Origin: Alistipes sp.
GTDB lineage: Bacteria > Bacteroidota > Bacteroidia > Bacteroidales > Rikenellaceae
Assembly (NCBI GenBank): GCA_021201825.1
Contig: JAJQED010000017.1
Location: 62,001-126,000, forward strand
DNA length: 64,000 bases
Direction of reading: 5' to 3'
Positions 19,501 to 27,531 of this stretch are shown here, one piece after another. How positions within the stretch are numbered: position 1 is the stretch's first letter; each line of letters begins with the position of its first letter. Under the pieces are notes generated by a model, which did no database searches, was not told where the DNA came from, and worked only from the letters and a program-made list of their open reading frames with translations. The position numbers and the translations under genes are program-made.

Positions 19501-20211
19501 CTGTTCGGGGGAACGTCGGATACGACCGATATCCAGAAACCCGTTGCCCCCACTACACCGGAATGGACCAAGCTCGAGATGCTGACCCGGGAGAAAGAGG
19601 TGATCGGCATTTACATTTCGTCCCACCCGCTGGATGATTACCAGGTGCTTATCCGGAATTTCTGCAACACGAGCGTTTCGGACCTGGAGGAGTTGTCCTC
19701 GATAAAAGGCAAGGATTTTGTGATAGCCGGTATGGTGACGGGCGTGCAGAACCTGATGACAAAATCGGGCAAACCGTTCGGCCGCTTCACCATCGAAGAT
19801 TACAATGGTTCTTACCAGTTTACGCTTTTCGGGAAAGATTACGAGAACTTCCGAAAGTTCATGTACCAGGATTATTACCTGCTGATACGGGGTAAGGTGG
19901 TTCCCCGCAGGTTCAATGAGAACGAGCTGGAGCCGAAGATCAATTCCATCATGCAGCTATCCGAAGCCCAGGAGACCCTGATAAAGGAAATGACCCTCAC
20001 CATCCCCGTGCAGGAACTAACGGCCGAGATCGTGGAAGACCTGTCGGCCATCGTCCGGGATTCGAAAGGAAATATTATCTTCCGGATCAAGGTCGTGGAC
20101 CCCGAGACCGACGTATCGGTGGGGTTGTATTCGAAAACATTCAAGGTCAACCTCTCCTCGGAGTTGATAAGGTTCTGTAACGAGGGGCAGTATAAATATA
20201 CGTTGATGTAG
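16507..20211 (+). CDS. dnaE: DNA polymerase III alpha subunit
   Basis: 1234 aa. It begins with the PHP domain (FIHLHVHTQYSILDGA), followed by the C-family polymerase core. The catalytic aspartates are visible in PDIDIDFDEDGRADV, with GPGRGSAAGS before them. Further on are the helix-hairpin-helix region and an OB-fold (FVIAGMVTGVQNLMTKSGK) near the C-terminus. It is the replicative polymerase. Length and motifs are normal for DnaE of the E. coli type. It is followed by trxA after 114 bases. Confidence 0.97.
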   Translation: MQFIHLHVHTQYSILDGASPIKTLIKRAKELGMPALAITDHGNMFGVKEFHDAATREGIKPILGCEVYVVRNRFEKDKDEKAGDHLVLLAKNLEGYYNLIKIVSYSWTEGFYYKPRIDKQLLREHSEGLICCSACLGGELPQAIMHGNPSDADRIVKEFKDIFGEDYYLELQLHPCTNPDKDNDTYQRQLEVNRVLLELAEKHGVKYIASNDVHFVFEEDAEAHDRLICLSTGRDLDDPKRLRYTYQEYLKSPAEMAALFPDNPEALATTLEIADKIEQYSLERPPLMPDFPIPDDFIIEPDKLKETFAKNFVPAANDSEEQKQVKEKLHAEVMASATAEEFVERHPEYAEKLSIARQFRYLEHLTYEGVRKKYCKNEGEELSEQIVERIKYELGTMEWMGFPGYFLIVWDFIRAAREMGVAVGPGRGSAAGSVVAYALGITNIDPIAYDLLFERFLNPDRISMPDIDIDFDEDGRADVLRYVTQKYGQKRVAQIITFGTMAPKMAIRDVARIQGLPLPESDRLAKLVPDRILVEKGETPFERVYKESPELAAERKSTNPVVRDTLIFAEKLEGSVRQTGVHACGVIIGPDDLEKYSPMAVAKDKESDGYINVVQFEGKLVESVGLIKMDFLGLKTLSIIKDALDNIREIKGIDIDIDAIPLDDKQTYELYARGDTTGLFQFESPGMKKHLRNLKPNRFEDLIAMNALYRPGPMEYIPNFIARKNGQEKVVYDIPDMEEYLSDTYGITVYQEQVMLLSQKLAGFTGGEADTLRKAMGKKQKAVLDKLKPKFLEGVQKKGHDVKVCEKIWSDWEAFASYAFNKSHSTCYAYVSYQTAYLKAHYPAEFMAALLSRNLSDIKKLTFFMDECKRMGIQVLGPDINESIHRFSADSNGNVRFGLAAVKGVGAAAVKTLVEERKANGKFKSIYDFMERVNHQMLNKKTLENLAMAGAFDNISGFTRSRFFAPADSRDGNETTFMEQLIRYGSRIQSEKNNSQQSLFGGTSDTTDIQKPVAPTTPEWTKLEMLTREKEVIGIYISSHPLDDYQVLIRNFCNTSVSDLEELSSIKGKDFVIAGMVTGVQNLMTKSGKPFGRFTIEDYNGSYQFTLFGKDYENFRKFMYQDYYLLIRGKVVPRRFNENELEPKINSIMQLSEAQETLIKEMTLTIPVQELTAEIVEDLSAIVRDSKGNIIFRIKVVDPETDVSVGLYSKTFKVNLSSELIRFCNEGQYKYTLM

Positions 20212-20325
20212 CGGCATAGGTATAACTTATGGCGGTATAAAAATAAAAACGGCCTGCCCGGTAACAACAGGCGGTGGTTATGGTTAACTTTACGGGAAAT
20301 ACAAGCAATCTTAATATCACATTAT

Positions 20326-20643
20326 ATGGCACTTGCAATTACGACAGACAACATCCAGGAACTGATCGATTCCGGAAAACCCCTTGTGATAGATTTCTGG
20401 GCGGAATGGTGCGGTCCCTGCCGCATGATCGGTCCTATCATCGAGGAACTGGCCGAGGAGTATAAAGACCGCGTGACCATCGGGAAATGCAACATCGAGG
20501 AACATGACGGCATCGCCGTGAAATACTCGATCCGCAACATTCCCACCATCCTTTTCATTAAGGGAGGCGAAGTGGTCGACAAACAGGTCGGGGCTTCTCC
20601 CCGTCCGGTTATCGAAGAAAAGGTCAAGAAACTTATCGGCTGA
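20326..20643 (+). CDS. trxA: Thioredoxin
   Basis: 105 aa with the active site WAEWCGPCRM near residues 26-35 and the cis-Pro in IRNIPTILF. It is a cytoplasmic disulfide reductase, with no signal peptide. It has a very strong terminator just downstream. No TAnnTTTG box is clear in the 114 bases after dnaE, so it may be partly co-transcribed with dnaE. Confidence 0.95.
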   Translation: MALAITTDNIQELIDSGKPLVIDFWAEWCGPCRMIGPIIEELAEEYKDRVTIGKCNIEEHDGIAVKYSIRNIPTILFIKGGEVVDKQVGASPRPVIEEKVKKLIG

Positions 20644-20660
20644 TAACCCTAAAGGACAAC

Positions 20661-20699
20661 AACAGGCCGGGCCGCAGTGTGCGGCCCGGCCTGTTTTAT
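20661..20699 (+). terminator. Strong Rho-independent terminator of trxA
   Basis: A perfect 15-bp stem (20661-20675 with 20681-20695) closes a 5-base loop AGTGT and is followed by a T-rich tract. Confidence 0.93.
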
Positions 20700-20854
20700 T
20701 TTACTCTAAAAAAATGAAATCTGTAAAGCAAATAACAAAATTTGTAAAAAACCGGGTGGTAAAAATACCGGCTATACTTGATTCTGCAACTGAATGACCA
20801 AAGCGGCTACTCTTTGCCTCAATCAACCCGTGACGGTCCCCGATATAATATAAA
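20700..20854 (+). other. Gene-free AT-rich stretch
   Basis: Part of the 337-base gap between trxA and htpG. Apart from the two terminators I see no coding potential, no tRNA-like fold and no promoter matching TAnnTTTG. Confidence 0.5.
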
Positions 20855-20887
20855 GGCCGGGGAACCAGAAAAATAGGTCACCCGGCC
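20855..20887 (-). terminator. Probable terminator of htpG
   Basis: GGCCGGG (20855-20861) pairs with CCCGGCC (20881-20887), and an inner ACC/GGT pairing extends the stem. On the minus strand it is followed by TTTATATT. It lies about 95 bases past the htpG stop. Confidence 0.55.
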
Positions 20888-20980
20888 GTAATAAAAATAT
20901 TCGATCCTTTATTAAAGTAGCCCCTATTATTGTATAAATATGCCGTAATATAGTAAATATATCACGAAACCAAAACCGGG

Positions 20981-23050
20981 CTACTTACCGATAAGCTCCA
21001 CACTTCTGCGGATAAACCTGTCCAGGCTCTCTCCCTTGAGCATACCGTTGGAGAGCAGGGCAAGGTCGATCACCTGCTTCACTAGGGGGTTGGCAGAGCC
21101 TATCTCACGCAGGCGGCCGTTCTTTTCGGCGGTGAGTTCGTCCAGGCGCTTTTGCAGCTCTTCGCGCTTGTCTTTCTCTTCGGTCGATATCTCTTCCTCT
21201 TTTTTGTCTTTCAACAGCTCGTCGAGGGCTTTCTGTTCCGAGCGGGCCGCATCGATCTTCTTATTTACCTTGTTCAGCTTCTCGCCGAACTTCTTCTCGA
21301 CATCGTCCAGTATCTCGGCTACAAGCGGGTGGTTGCCGTTCACGGCGATTGTGTAATTGTCGGGCATCTGCCCGTAGAACTGCGCCATGCCGCCCCCACC
21401 GGATGCCGCCATATCTTTCATACGACGCATATACTCGTTCTGGGTGATAACCACCGGGGAGTCGGCCGGGTCGAGCGCCTCGAAAGCCACGTTATAGTGT
21501 ATCTTGTCGTCCTGTTCAGGCAACTGCGATTCGAACACCGGACGAAGTTCTTCCTGCTGCTGGGTGCTGAGCGACATTTTCTGGTCCGAATCCTTTTGGA
21601 TCAGCTTGTCGACAACATCCGAATCCACCCGGACGAACCGTATATCCTGGTTCTTGTTCTCGAACCAGTTTATGAAATGGCTGTCCAACTGGCCGTCCAT
21701 TACCAGTACGTCGTAACCCTTGGCTTTGGCCGCTTCCACGAACGTATACTTGCCCGTAACGTCCTCCGTATAGAGATAAATAAGGGTGCCGTGTTTGTCG
21801 GTCTGGTTCTCTTTAACTTTTTCCTTGTATTCTTCGAGAGTGTAGTAAGCCCCCTCGGTATTTTTCACCAGCAGGAATCCGGTCGCCTTGTCGGCGAATT
21901 TCTCCTCGGTGATCACCCCGTACTGGATGAAAACTTTCAGGTCGTCCCATTTGCTTTCGTAGTCCGCCCGGTTGGCATTGAAAAGTTCCTGCAGTCGGTC
22001 GGCAACCTTGCGTGTGATGTAGGACGATATTTTTTTGACGTTACTGTCGCTTTGCAGGTAACTGCGCGAAACGTTGAGTGGGATATCCGGGGAGTCGATA
22101 ACCCCGTGGAGCAGGGTCAGGAACTCCGGCACGATGCCCTCCACCGAATCGGTGACATAGACCTGGTTGCTATACAGCTGGATCTTGTTTTTCTGTATCT
22201 CGAAATTGTTGCGGATCTTCGGAAAGTAAAGTATACCGGTCAGGTTGAACGGATAGTCTATATTAAGGTGGATATGGAACAGGGGGTCTTCGGCCATCGG
22301 GTAGAGCTTATGGTAGAAGTCCAGGTAATCCTCCTCCTTGATGTCGGCCGGTTTGCGAGTCCAGAGCGGGTCGGTGTCGTTGATTATATTATCCTTGTCC
22401 GTATCCACGTATTTACCGTCTTTCCACTCCTTTACCTTACCAAACGCTATCGGCACGGGAAGGAAGCGGCAATATTTATTGAGCAGGGCGGAGATGCGGT
22501 CCTCGTCGGCGAACTCCGCGCTGTCCTCGGACAGGTAAAGGATAATGTCGGTGCCGCGCTCCCTTTTGGTTTCGCTCTCGGTCAGGGTATACTCCGGGGT
22601 ACCCTCACATGTCCATACCATGGTCGGCGCACTCTCGTCATAGGACTGGGTAATGATCTCCACCTTGTCGGCTACCATGAAAGAGGAGTAGAACCCGAGG
22701 CCGAAATGGCCGATTATAGCCTGGTCTTTATATTTAGCCATAAATTCCTCGGCGCCGGAGAATGCGATCTGGTTGATGTATTTATCCACCTCTTCGGCTG
22801 TCATCCCTACCCCGTGGTCCGAGATGGTCAGTTTACGGGCTTCCTTGTCCAATGAAATCCGGATCGTCAGATCGCCCAATTCTCCGTTATACTCGCCCCG
22901 GGAAGCAAGGGTCTTGATCTTCTGCGTGGCATCCACCGCGTTGGAAACCAACTCGCGGAGGAATATTTCATGGTCGGAATAAAGGAATTTCTTAATGATC
23001 GGGAAGATATTTTCGGTAGTGACCCCGATCTTGCCGCTGTGTGTGCTCAT
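20981..23050 (-). CDS. htpG: Molecular chaperone HtpG (Hsp90)
   Basis: 689 aa. The N-terminal GHKL ATPase domain shows ELVSNAVDATQK, DHGVGMT and GHFGLGFYSSFMV. The middle domain contains LNVSRSYLQ, and the C-terminal dimerisation domain ends in a helical region with LALLSNGMLKGE. HtpG assists late folding of client proteins and is often heat-induced. There is a Lys/Glu-rich insertion near residues 590-640. The gene is monocistronic. Confidence 0.95.
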   Translation of the reverse strand: MSTHSGKIGVTTENIFPIIKKFLYSDHEIFLRELVSNAVDATQKIKTLASRGEYNGELGDLTIRISLDKEARKLTISDHGVGMTAEEVDKYINQIAFSGAEEFMAKYKDQAIIGHFGLGFYSSFMVADKVEIITQSYDESAPTMVWTCEGTPEYTLTESETKRERGTDIILYLSEDSAEFADEDRISALLNKYCRFLPVPIAFGKVKEWKDGKYVDTDKDNIINDTDPLWTRKPADIKEEDYLDFYHKLYPMAEDPLFHIHLNIDYPFNLTGILYFPKIRNNFEIQKNKIQLYSNQVYVTDSVEGIVPEFLTLLHGVIDSPDIPLNVSRSYLQSDSNVKKISSYITRKVADRLQELFNANRADYESKWDDLKVFIQYGVITEEKFADKATGFLLVKNTEGAYYTLEEYKEKVKENQTDKHGTLIYLYTEDVTGKYTFVEAAKAKGYDVLVMDGQLDSHFINWFENKNQDIRFVRVDSDVVDKLIQKDSDQKMSLSTQQQEELRPVFESQLPEQDDKIHYNVAFEALDPADSPVVITQNEYMRRMKDMAASGGGGMAQFYGQMPDNYTIAVNGNHPLVAEILDDVEKKFGEKLNKVNKKIDAARSEQKALDELLKDKKEEEISTEEKDKREELQKRLDELTAEKNGRLREIGSANPLVKQVIDLALLSNGMLKGESLDRFIRRSVELIGK

Positions 23051-23145
23051 AACATTATATTTTTTCGTATGTTTTCTGAATTACCGGATAGTCAAACAGT
23101 ATGCCACCCCGCAGCAACTGACATTTCGGCAGGTAACCGTAAAGA

Positions 23146-23178
23146 AAAGGCTGACAAAAAATAATTTTGTCAGCCTTT
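23146..23178 (-). terminator. Terminator of the DUF4369/TlpA gene
   Basis: A perfect 14-bp stem (23146-23159 with 23165-23178) with a 5-base loop, followed on the minus strand by a U-rich TCTTT tract. It separates the broken TlpA gene from htpG. Confidence 0.75.
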
Positions 23179-23197
23179 ATCCGTAAGTTTTTCGGAG

Positions 23198-23794
23198 CTA
23201 ATCGAACCGTTGCCGCAGATATTCCTCTATCTCCGCCGGATTTGTATCGATAAGAACTATCTCCCCGTGTTCGTCCACCAGGAACAAACCGCCGCCGGCA
23301 TTGGGGATACCGTACTTACTCCATATCCCGAACCGGTTGTCGAGGTCCACCAGACTGGGCCATGGGTAGCCGTCTTGTTCCATGGCGGCGAGGAACTTGT
23401 CGGTGTTTTTAAATTCCGCCGCGACGGAAAATACGGTGAACCCTTTGTCCTCGTATTTCTCGTAGATCGGGATAAGCTGTATGGCTTTCCGGCGGCAGGG
23501 TCCGCACCATGAAGCCCACAGGTTTATCACCGCAATTTTACTCTCGATAAATTCCGATATGTGCCGTTCGTTCCCGTCCGTGTCAAGGGCCGACACCTCG
23601 ATATATCTGTTTCCGGGTTTGACGGTAGAACGGGCTTCGACCAGGTCGCGGACCGCCGGGATATAAGGATGGTCGGGATATCGCTTCTCGAGCACCTGCA
23701 TCAACGCTTTCATATCCCCCGGGTCGGCATACGGAATATCGAACGACAGGTCCCTATAAAGGCGGCTCAACGCGAAAATCCCCGGATCATCCAA
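23198..23794 (-). CDS. TlpA-like thioredoxin domain, 3' half of a gene broken by an in-frame TGA
   Basis: 198 codons from a TTG. It contains an AhpC/TSA-TlpA thioredoxin fold with the active site WASWCGPCRRKA and the strand GGGLFLVDEHGE near the C-terminus. Alone it lacks a signal peptide and any convincing start or ribosome-binding site. The upstream reading frame (23810-24460) is in the same frame and is separated only by TGA plus five sense codons. The intact protein would be about 420 aa, the usual DUF4369-TlpA fusion length, exported and acting in periplasmic thiol chemistry. I read this as the 3' half of a single gene with a nonsense codon. Confidence 0.75.
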   Translation of the reverse strand: MDDPGIFALSRLYRDLSFDIPYADPGDMKALMQVLEKRYPDHPYIPAVRDLVEARSTVKPGNRYIEVSALDTDGNERHISEFIESKIAVINLWASWCGPCRRKAIQLIPIYEKYEDKGFTVFSVAAEFKNTDKFLAAMEQDGYPWPSLVDLDNRFGIWSKYGIPNAGGGLFLVDEHGEIVLIDTNPAEIEEYLRQRFD

Positions 23795-23809
23795 AAAGTA
23801 ACCATAACT

Positions 23810-24460
23810 TCAATCGTATATTTGCCGCTCTAATTCAGCAAAACGGTCTTCCACCTCGTAGTAAATATCGGAATACATACGGCGCTCGTCCCTCAACCTG
23901 TTTAAACGGGCGTACAGTTCTTCGCTCTTTTCGGAATCGGCCTCATTCAGCCTCGCGTACAGCGCCTCTGCATCCGCATTGAATACCTGTCCCCCTTCAT
24001 ACAGCCTGTCGAATTCGGCATAAAATTCCTCCAGTTTATTCCCGAACCGCTCTTCGACTTCCGTATTGTAGCGGCTCATCGAAGCATTGTACACACCGCC
24101 CGAGACCTCTGCCTTATAACTGCCCTCGTTATTTTCATGGGGAGTCAGATGGAAAGTAATCACATCACGATCGGCAATGAAGTCCATTGGCATCCAAGCC
24201 CCCCTGTTCCATTCCCTCAATAGGACAAGGGAATAAGCCAGGGTATCCGGGGATTCAAAGATGTATTCGAACCGCCCGTCGATCACCGGGAAGATAAATT
24301 TGTCCGGCACATCGCGCTCATTGGAGAACATATCCATCAGGACAAGCTGCATATTTTCCTCCGGGTGTTCGACCGTCCCCCTCAGTGTGACCGTATGTTG
24401 GGCAAACAAGCCGTGGGAACAAGCCGCCATGGCTAACGACAGTAAAAAGGCTTTTTTCAT
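23810..24460 (-). CDS. DUF4369-like N-terminal half of a TlpA fusion, ends at an in-frame TGA
   Basis: 216 aa. It has a signal peptide (MKKAFLLSLAMAACSHGLFAQ), then a beta-sandwich domain resembling DUF4369 (TLRGTVEHPEENMQLVLMD and FPVIDGRFEYIFESP), followed by a helical linker rich in Glu and Arg. In Bacteroidetes this arrangement normally continues into a C-terminal thioredoxin domain. That domain is found directly downstream in the same frame after the TGA at 23810-23812. Without it the protein would be secreted but lack the redox domain. Confidence 0.75.
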   Translation of the reverse strand: MKKAFLLSLAMAACSHGLFAQHTVTLRGTVEHPEENMQLVLMDMFSNERDVPDKFIFPVIDGRFEYIFESPDTLAYSLVLLREWNRGAWMPMDFIADRDVITFHLTPHENNEGSYKAEVSGGVYNASMSRYNTEVEERFGNKLEEFYAEFDRLYEGGQVFNADAEALYARLNEADSEKSEELYARLNRLRDERRMYSDIYYEVEDRFAELERQIYD

Positions 24461-24472
24461 AATATGGCAGTT

Positions 24473-24880
24473 TTATTCGAAATAGGGCCGGAATATATCG
24501 GCAAACCAGTCCGGCACCCGGCAGGCACGGCGGGTAGCCGCGTTCATAAAGACAAGCACGATCGTACCCGTATTGACCAATTCCCCCGCCTCGTTCAATA
24601 CTTCATGGTAGAAGACCATTTTGGCGGTCGGCATTTCCCTGAGGGTAATCCTGACCGTGAGCAGGTCGTCGTAACGGGCCGGGACAAAGAACCGCATCGA
24701 CACATCCCGCACGGGCAGCATCACTCCGCTCTCTTCGAGTTTGCGGTAAGTGGTGCCGAACTCACGCAACATTTCGGTCCGTGCGGTTTCGTAGTAGGTG
24801 ACATAATTGGAATGATGGACCACGCCCATCGCGTCCGTTTCCTTATACCGCACCCGGATCTTTACTTCCCGTGTTATCAT
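24473..24880 (-). CDS. Acyl-CoA thioesterase, YbgC/4-hydroxybenzoyl-CoA type
   Basis: 135 aa hot-dog-fold protein. The catalytic motif is RYKETDAMGVVHHSNYVTYYE, given here by its key residues: Asp in ETDAMG and the His pair in VVHHSNY. This matches the YbgC/FadM branch of thioesterases. It hydrolyses acyl-CoA or acyl-ACP esters; the substrate is unknown. It lies 12 bases upstream of the DUF4369 signal-peptide gene on the same strand and may share its transcript. Confidence 0.9.
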   Translation of the reverse strand: MITREVKIRVRYKETDAMGVVHHSNYVTYYETARTEMLREFGTTYRKLEESGVMLPVRDVSMRFFVPARYDDLLTVRITLREMPTAKMVFYHEVLNEAGELVNTGTIVLVFMNAATRRACRVPDWFADIFRPYFE

Positions 24881-24929
24881 CGGCCCTCTGGTTTAATTTT
24901 CTAAAATTATCCGATTTTTACATAATATC

Positions 24930-24960
24930 AAAAAATTAAACCCGCCATGTGCGGGATTAA
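24930..24960 (-). terminator. Terminator downstream of guaB / candidate small RNA
   Basis: On the minus strand TTAATCCCGC pairs with GCGGGTTTAA (one T-T mismatch) around ACATG, followed by TTTTTT. Confidence 0.7.
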
Positions 24961-25096
24961 TTCGTGGAAACCCACTTAAAAGGTCGCCTTGTGCAAACAA
25001 AATATTATTATCCGGAATATTACGACCTATAAATCCGTAAAACGGGAGCAATACCGGTAAGCCATGTTATTTCAGATAATCGTCGCTGGAACAGTA
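24935..25096 (-). ncRNA. Candidate small RNA between guaB and the thioesterase gene
   Basis: This is part of a 333-base gene-free gap. On the minus strand a -7 box TATGTTTG (25103-25110) is followed about 150 bases later by a terminator (stem 24941-24955, T-rich tail). Between them, GGTCG and CGACC arms enclose an inner AATATT/AATATT pairing, and GTGG-GTTT-CCAC forms a small hairpin. No reading frame is visible. It could instead be the long 3' end of guaB mRNA. It does not look like SRP RNA, RNase P RNA, tmRNA or 6S RNA by eye. Confidence 0.35.
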
Positions 25097-25102
25097 CAGG
25101 GT

Positions 25103-25110
25103 CAAACATA
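25103..25110 (-). promoter_or_regulatory. -7 box of the candidate small RNA
   Basis: TATGTTTG on the minus strand fits TAnnTTTG. The nearest upstream TTG is 26 bases away, longer than usual. Confidence 0.35.
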
Positions 25111-25213
25111 CCCCGCCCGGCACCAGTAAGCCCGGGCAAAATCTGAATTTTATAAATGGATAAGGTAGGTTGAAGTCTAATTCCCGTGGTCAAAAGGGAA
25201 GATTAGCCGGAGG

Positions 25214-26686
25214 TTATTCCCCCCGGCTGTAGTTCGGTGCCTCGCGTGTTATGGCCACATCGTGCGGGTGGCTCTCCAGCATCCCGGACGTTGTGATCCG
25301 TATGAACCGTGCGTTCTTGAGGGCCGCGATATCCTTGGCGCCGCAGTAACCCATACCGGAGCGCAGGCCGCCCACGATCTGGTACACCACTTCCTTAAGA
25401 GTCCCTTTATAAGGTACCCTCGCGGCTATGCCCTCGGGAACCAACTTCTTGATATCATCTTCCATATCCTGGAAGTAACGGTCTTTGGACCCGTGCTGCA
25501 TGGCCTCCAGGGAACCCATACCCCGGTATGACTTAAATTTACGGCCGTTATAGAGGATCGTCTCCCCGGGAGATTCCTCGACCCCGGCGAACATGGACCC
25601 GGCCATTACGGAATCGGCCCCGGCGGCAAGCGCCTTAACCACATCTCCCGTATAACGGATACCGCCGTCCGCTATTATCGTTACGTCCATGTCCTTTACG
25701 GCATATGCTGCCTCGAAGATCGCCGACAACTGGGGTACGCCGACCCCGGCAATGACCCTGGTCGTACAAATGGAACCCGGGCCGATACCTACCTTAATAC
25801 CGTCCGCACCGGCCTCGGCCAGGTAACGTGCCGCTTCGGCCGTGGCGATATTGCCTACCACAACATCTATGTTCGGGAAAGCTCCCTTAATCTCACGGAG
25901 CATATTGGTAACGTTCATATGGTGGCCGTGGGCAGTGTCGATCACCACCGCATCCACGCCGGAATCATACAACGCCTGTACCCGTTCGATAGTATCCCCG
26001 GTCACCCCTACGGCGGCGGCCACCCGCAGGCGCCCCTTTTCGTCCTTGCAGGCGTTGGGATTGGCCTGCACCTTGGTTATATCCTTATAGGTCAGCAGCC
26101 CGACGAGTTTGCCCTTGCGGTCGATAACAGGCAGTTTCTCGATCTTGTTTTGCAGTAGCAACTCGGAAGCGTGCTGCAGGTCGGGGTTATGGGTTGTAAC
26201 GAGCCTGTCCTTTGTCATGACCTCTTCGATAGGCTTTTGCATATCTTTCTGGAACCGGAGGTCGCGGTTTGTAACGATCCCTATAAGGGTTTTATCATCC
26301 GTCACCACGGGGATACCGCCTATCTTGTTCTCTTTCATCAGGGCTAGGGCATCGCCCACCGTATTGTCCTTGGAAATCGTGACCGGGTCGTATATCATCC
26401 CGTTCTCGGCCCTCTTGACTTTCCGGACCTGGGAAGCCTGGGAGGCTATATCCATATTCTTGTGTATCACCCCTATACCCCCCTCGCGGGCAAGGGCTAT
26501 AGCCATGGCGGCTTCGGTTACCGTATCCATCGCGGCGGAGACCACGGGAGTGTTTAGATGGATATTGCGGGAGAACCGCGAAGTGATATCTACCGTGCGG
26601 GGAAGTACTTCTGAATAGGCCGGGATCAGCAGGACGTCGTCGAAAGTGAGGCCCTCGCTCTGGATTTTCTGGTTTGCAAAAGACAT
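25214..26686 (-). CDS. guaB: IMP dehydrogenase
   Basis: 490 aa. The TIM barrel is interrupted by two CBS domains at roughly residues 95-205 ([17 protein letters not shown]). The active-site loop [18 protein letters not shown] holds the catalytic Cys, and the flap has the RYFQ region. It converts IMP to XMP, the committed step to GMP. The length is normal. It has its own -7 box 23 bases upstream and a long untranslated stretch downstream. Confidence 0.97.
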   Translation of the reverse strand: MSFANQKIQSEGLTFDDVLLIPAYSEVLPRTVDITSRFSRNIHLNTPVVSAAMDTVTEAAMAIALAREGGIGVIHKNMDIASQASQVRKVKRAENGMIYDPVTISKDNTVGDALALMKENKIGGIPVVTDDKTLIGIVTNRDLRFQKDMQKPIEEVMTKDRLVTTHNPDLQHASELLLQNKIEKLPVIDRKGKLVGLLTYKDITKVQANPNACKDEKGRLRVAAAVGVTGDTIERVQALYDSGVDAVVIDTAHGHHMNVTNMLREIKGAFPNIDVVVGNIATAEAARYLAEAGADGIKVGIGPGSICTTRVIAGVGVPQLSAIFEAAYAVKDMDVTIIADGGIRYTGDVVKALAAGADSVMAGSMFAGVEESPGETILYNGRKFKSYRGMGSLEAMQHGSKDRYFQDMEDDIKKLVPEGIAARVPYKGTLKEVVYQIVGGLRSGMGYCGAKDIAALKNARFIRITTSGMLESHPHDVAITREAPNYSRGE

Positions 26687-26708
26687 AGGCTTGGAATTCT
26701 TTTGCCCA

Positions 26709-26716
26709 CAAAGATA
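26709..26716 (-). promoter_or_regulatory. -7 promoter element for guaB
   Basis: TATCTTTG on the minus strand, 23 bases upstream of the guaB ATG. Confidence 0.6.
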
Positions 26717-26758
26717 ATCATAATATCTGCAACGGGGCTAAATTCCGGAAACCTTTTT

Positions 26759-27529
26759 TCATAAAAACAAGATGCGGGCCTGCGTGGCTTCCGGCGAGGG
26801 CGGAAGCCCTGAAATAAACAGTTCGGTGGCAGGAGTTACAGTTAGTTTTGCCGGAAATTCCTGTCCCGCTTGCCAAACCGTAACCGGATATTCGCCCGGG
26901 GGAGGCAGGAGCTTGTCCGGGTCGGGGATCGAAACGGTTCCGTCCGGTGCTGCCGTGCCCGACAAAATATAGGGATGACCCAAAATGAAACCGGCAAGGG
27001 ACATATCCCCCTGCGCCACAGCTTTACGGGCTTCCGTTGAACTAACGTTATTACCGGCATTGCGGAATTCAGGCACTTTTACTACTTCCAGGCCCCGGGA
27101 ACCCAATGTGTCGGTCAGTAGACCGTAGTCTCCCTGTTTATCGTGCCCGAATTTATGGTCATACCCGACCACCATTGCGGACGCCCCGACACGCTGCAGG
27201 ATGATCTTTTCGATAAATTCCGAATAACCGAGTCGGGAAAATTCCGTGGTGAACGGTACGACAACCGCTGCATCTATGCCGGCCTGGCCGAGCAGCCATA
27301 ATTTTTCGTCGAGGTTGGTAAGCAGCCATGTCCTCCCGTCCGGCTTGAGAATTTTCCGTGGATGAGGCCAGAACGTTACGGCCACACTGTCTACCTGCTT
27401 TCGGGAAGCCAGTGAGACAGTCGCATTCAGGAGGGCCTTATGGCCGAGATGCACCCCGTCGAACGACCCGACGGTAACTACTGGCCTTTTGAGCCCTTGT
27501 AGATCGTCCATACCGTAGAAAACCCTCAT
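26759..27529 (-). CDS. RibF-like FAD synthetase with shortened flavokinase region
   Basis: 256 aa. The N-terminal ~185 residues form a clear FAD-synthetase nucleotidyltransferase domain: GSFDGVHLGH at 21-30, YDHKFGHDKQGD, and VSSTEARKAV. Classical RibF is about 310 aa with a C-terminal riboflavin kinase domain. Here only ~70 residues follow, beginning like that domain (ILGHPYILSGTA), but the kinase motif with PTAN is missing. It probably adenylylates FMN but may not phosphorylate riboflavin. The gene begins 2 bases after rex and is certainly co-transcribed. There is no room for a frameshifted continuation before guaB. Confidence 0.82.
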   Translation of the reverse strand: MRVFYGMDDLQGLKRPVVTVGSFDGVHLGHKALLNATVSLASRKQVDSVAVTFWPHPRKILKPDGRTWLLTNLDEKLWLLGQAGIDAAVVVPFTTEFSRLGYSEFIEKIILQRVGASAMVVGYDHKFGHDKQGDYGLLTDTLGSRGLEVVKVPEFRNAGNNVSSTEARKAVAQGDMSLAGFILGHPYILSGTAAPDGTVSIPDPDKLLPPPGEYPVTVWQAGQEFPAKLTVTPATELFISGLPPSPEATQARILFL

Positions 27530-27531
27530 CG

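Noticed and set aside
20915-20986. AAGTAGCCC ... GGGCTACTT inverted repeat overlapping the htpG stop
   Set aside because: The arms are perfect (9 bp) but the loop is 54 bases and one arm is inside the gene; a better terminator lies further downstream.
21152-22855. A 567-codon open frame opposite htpG
   Set aside because: It lies entirely antisense to a well-supported Hsp90 gene, shows no known domain, and is explained by codon bias of htpG.
23810-23812. TGA as a selenocysteine codon
   Set aside because: The redox CxxC motif further on is intact and the TGA lies in a linker, not at an active-site position. No SECIS-like hairpin was seen directly after it.
24935-25110. 6S, SRP or RNase P RNA at this gap
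   Set aside because: None of the conserved cores (SRP GGAAGGAAGCAG-like loop, RNase P P4 sequence, complementary 6S ends) is visible.
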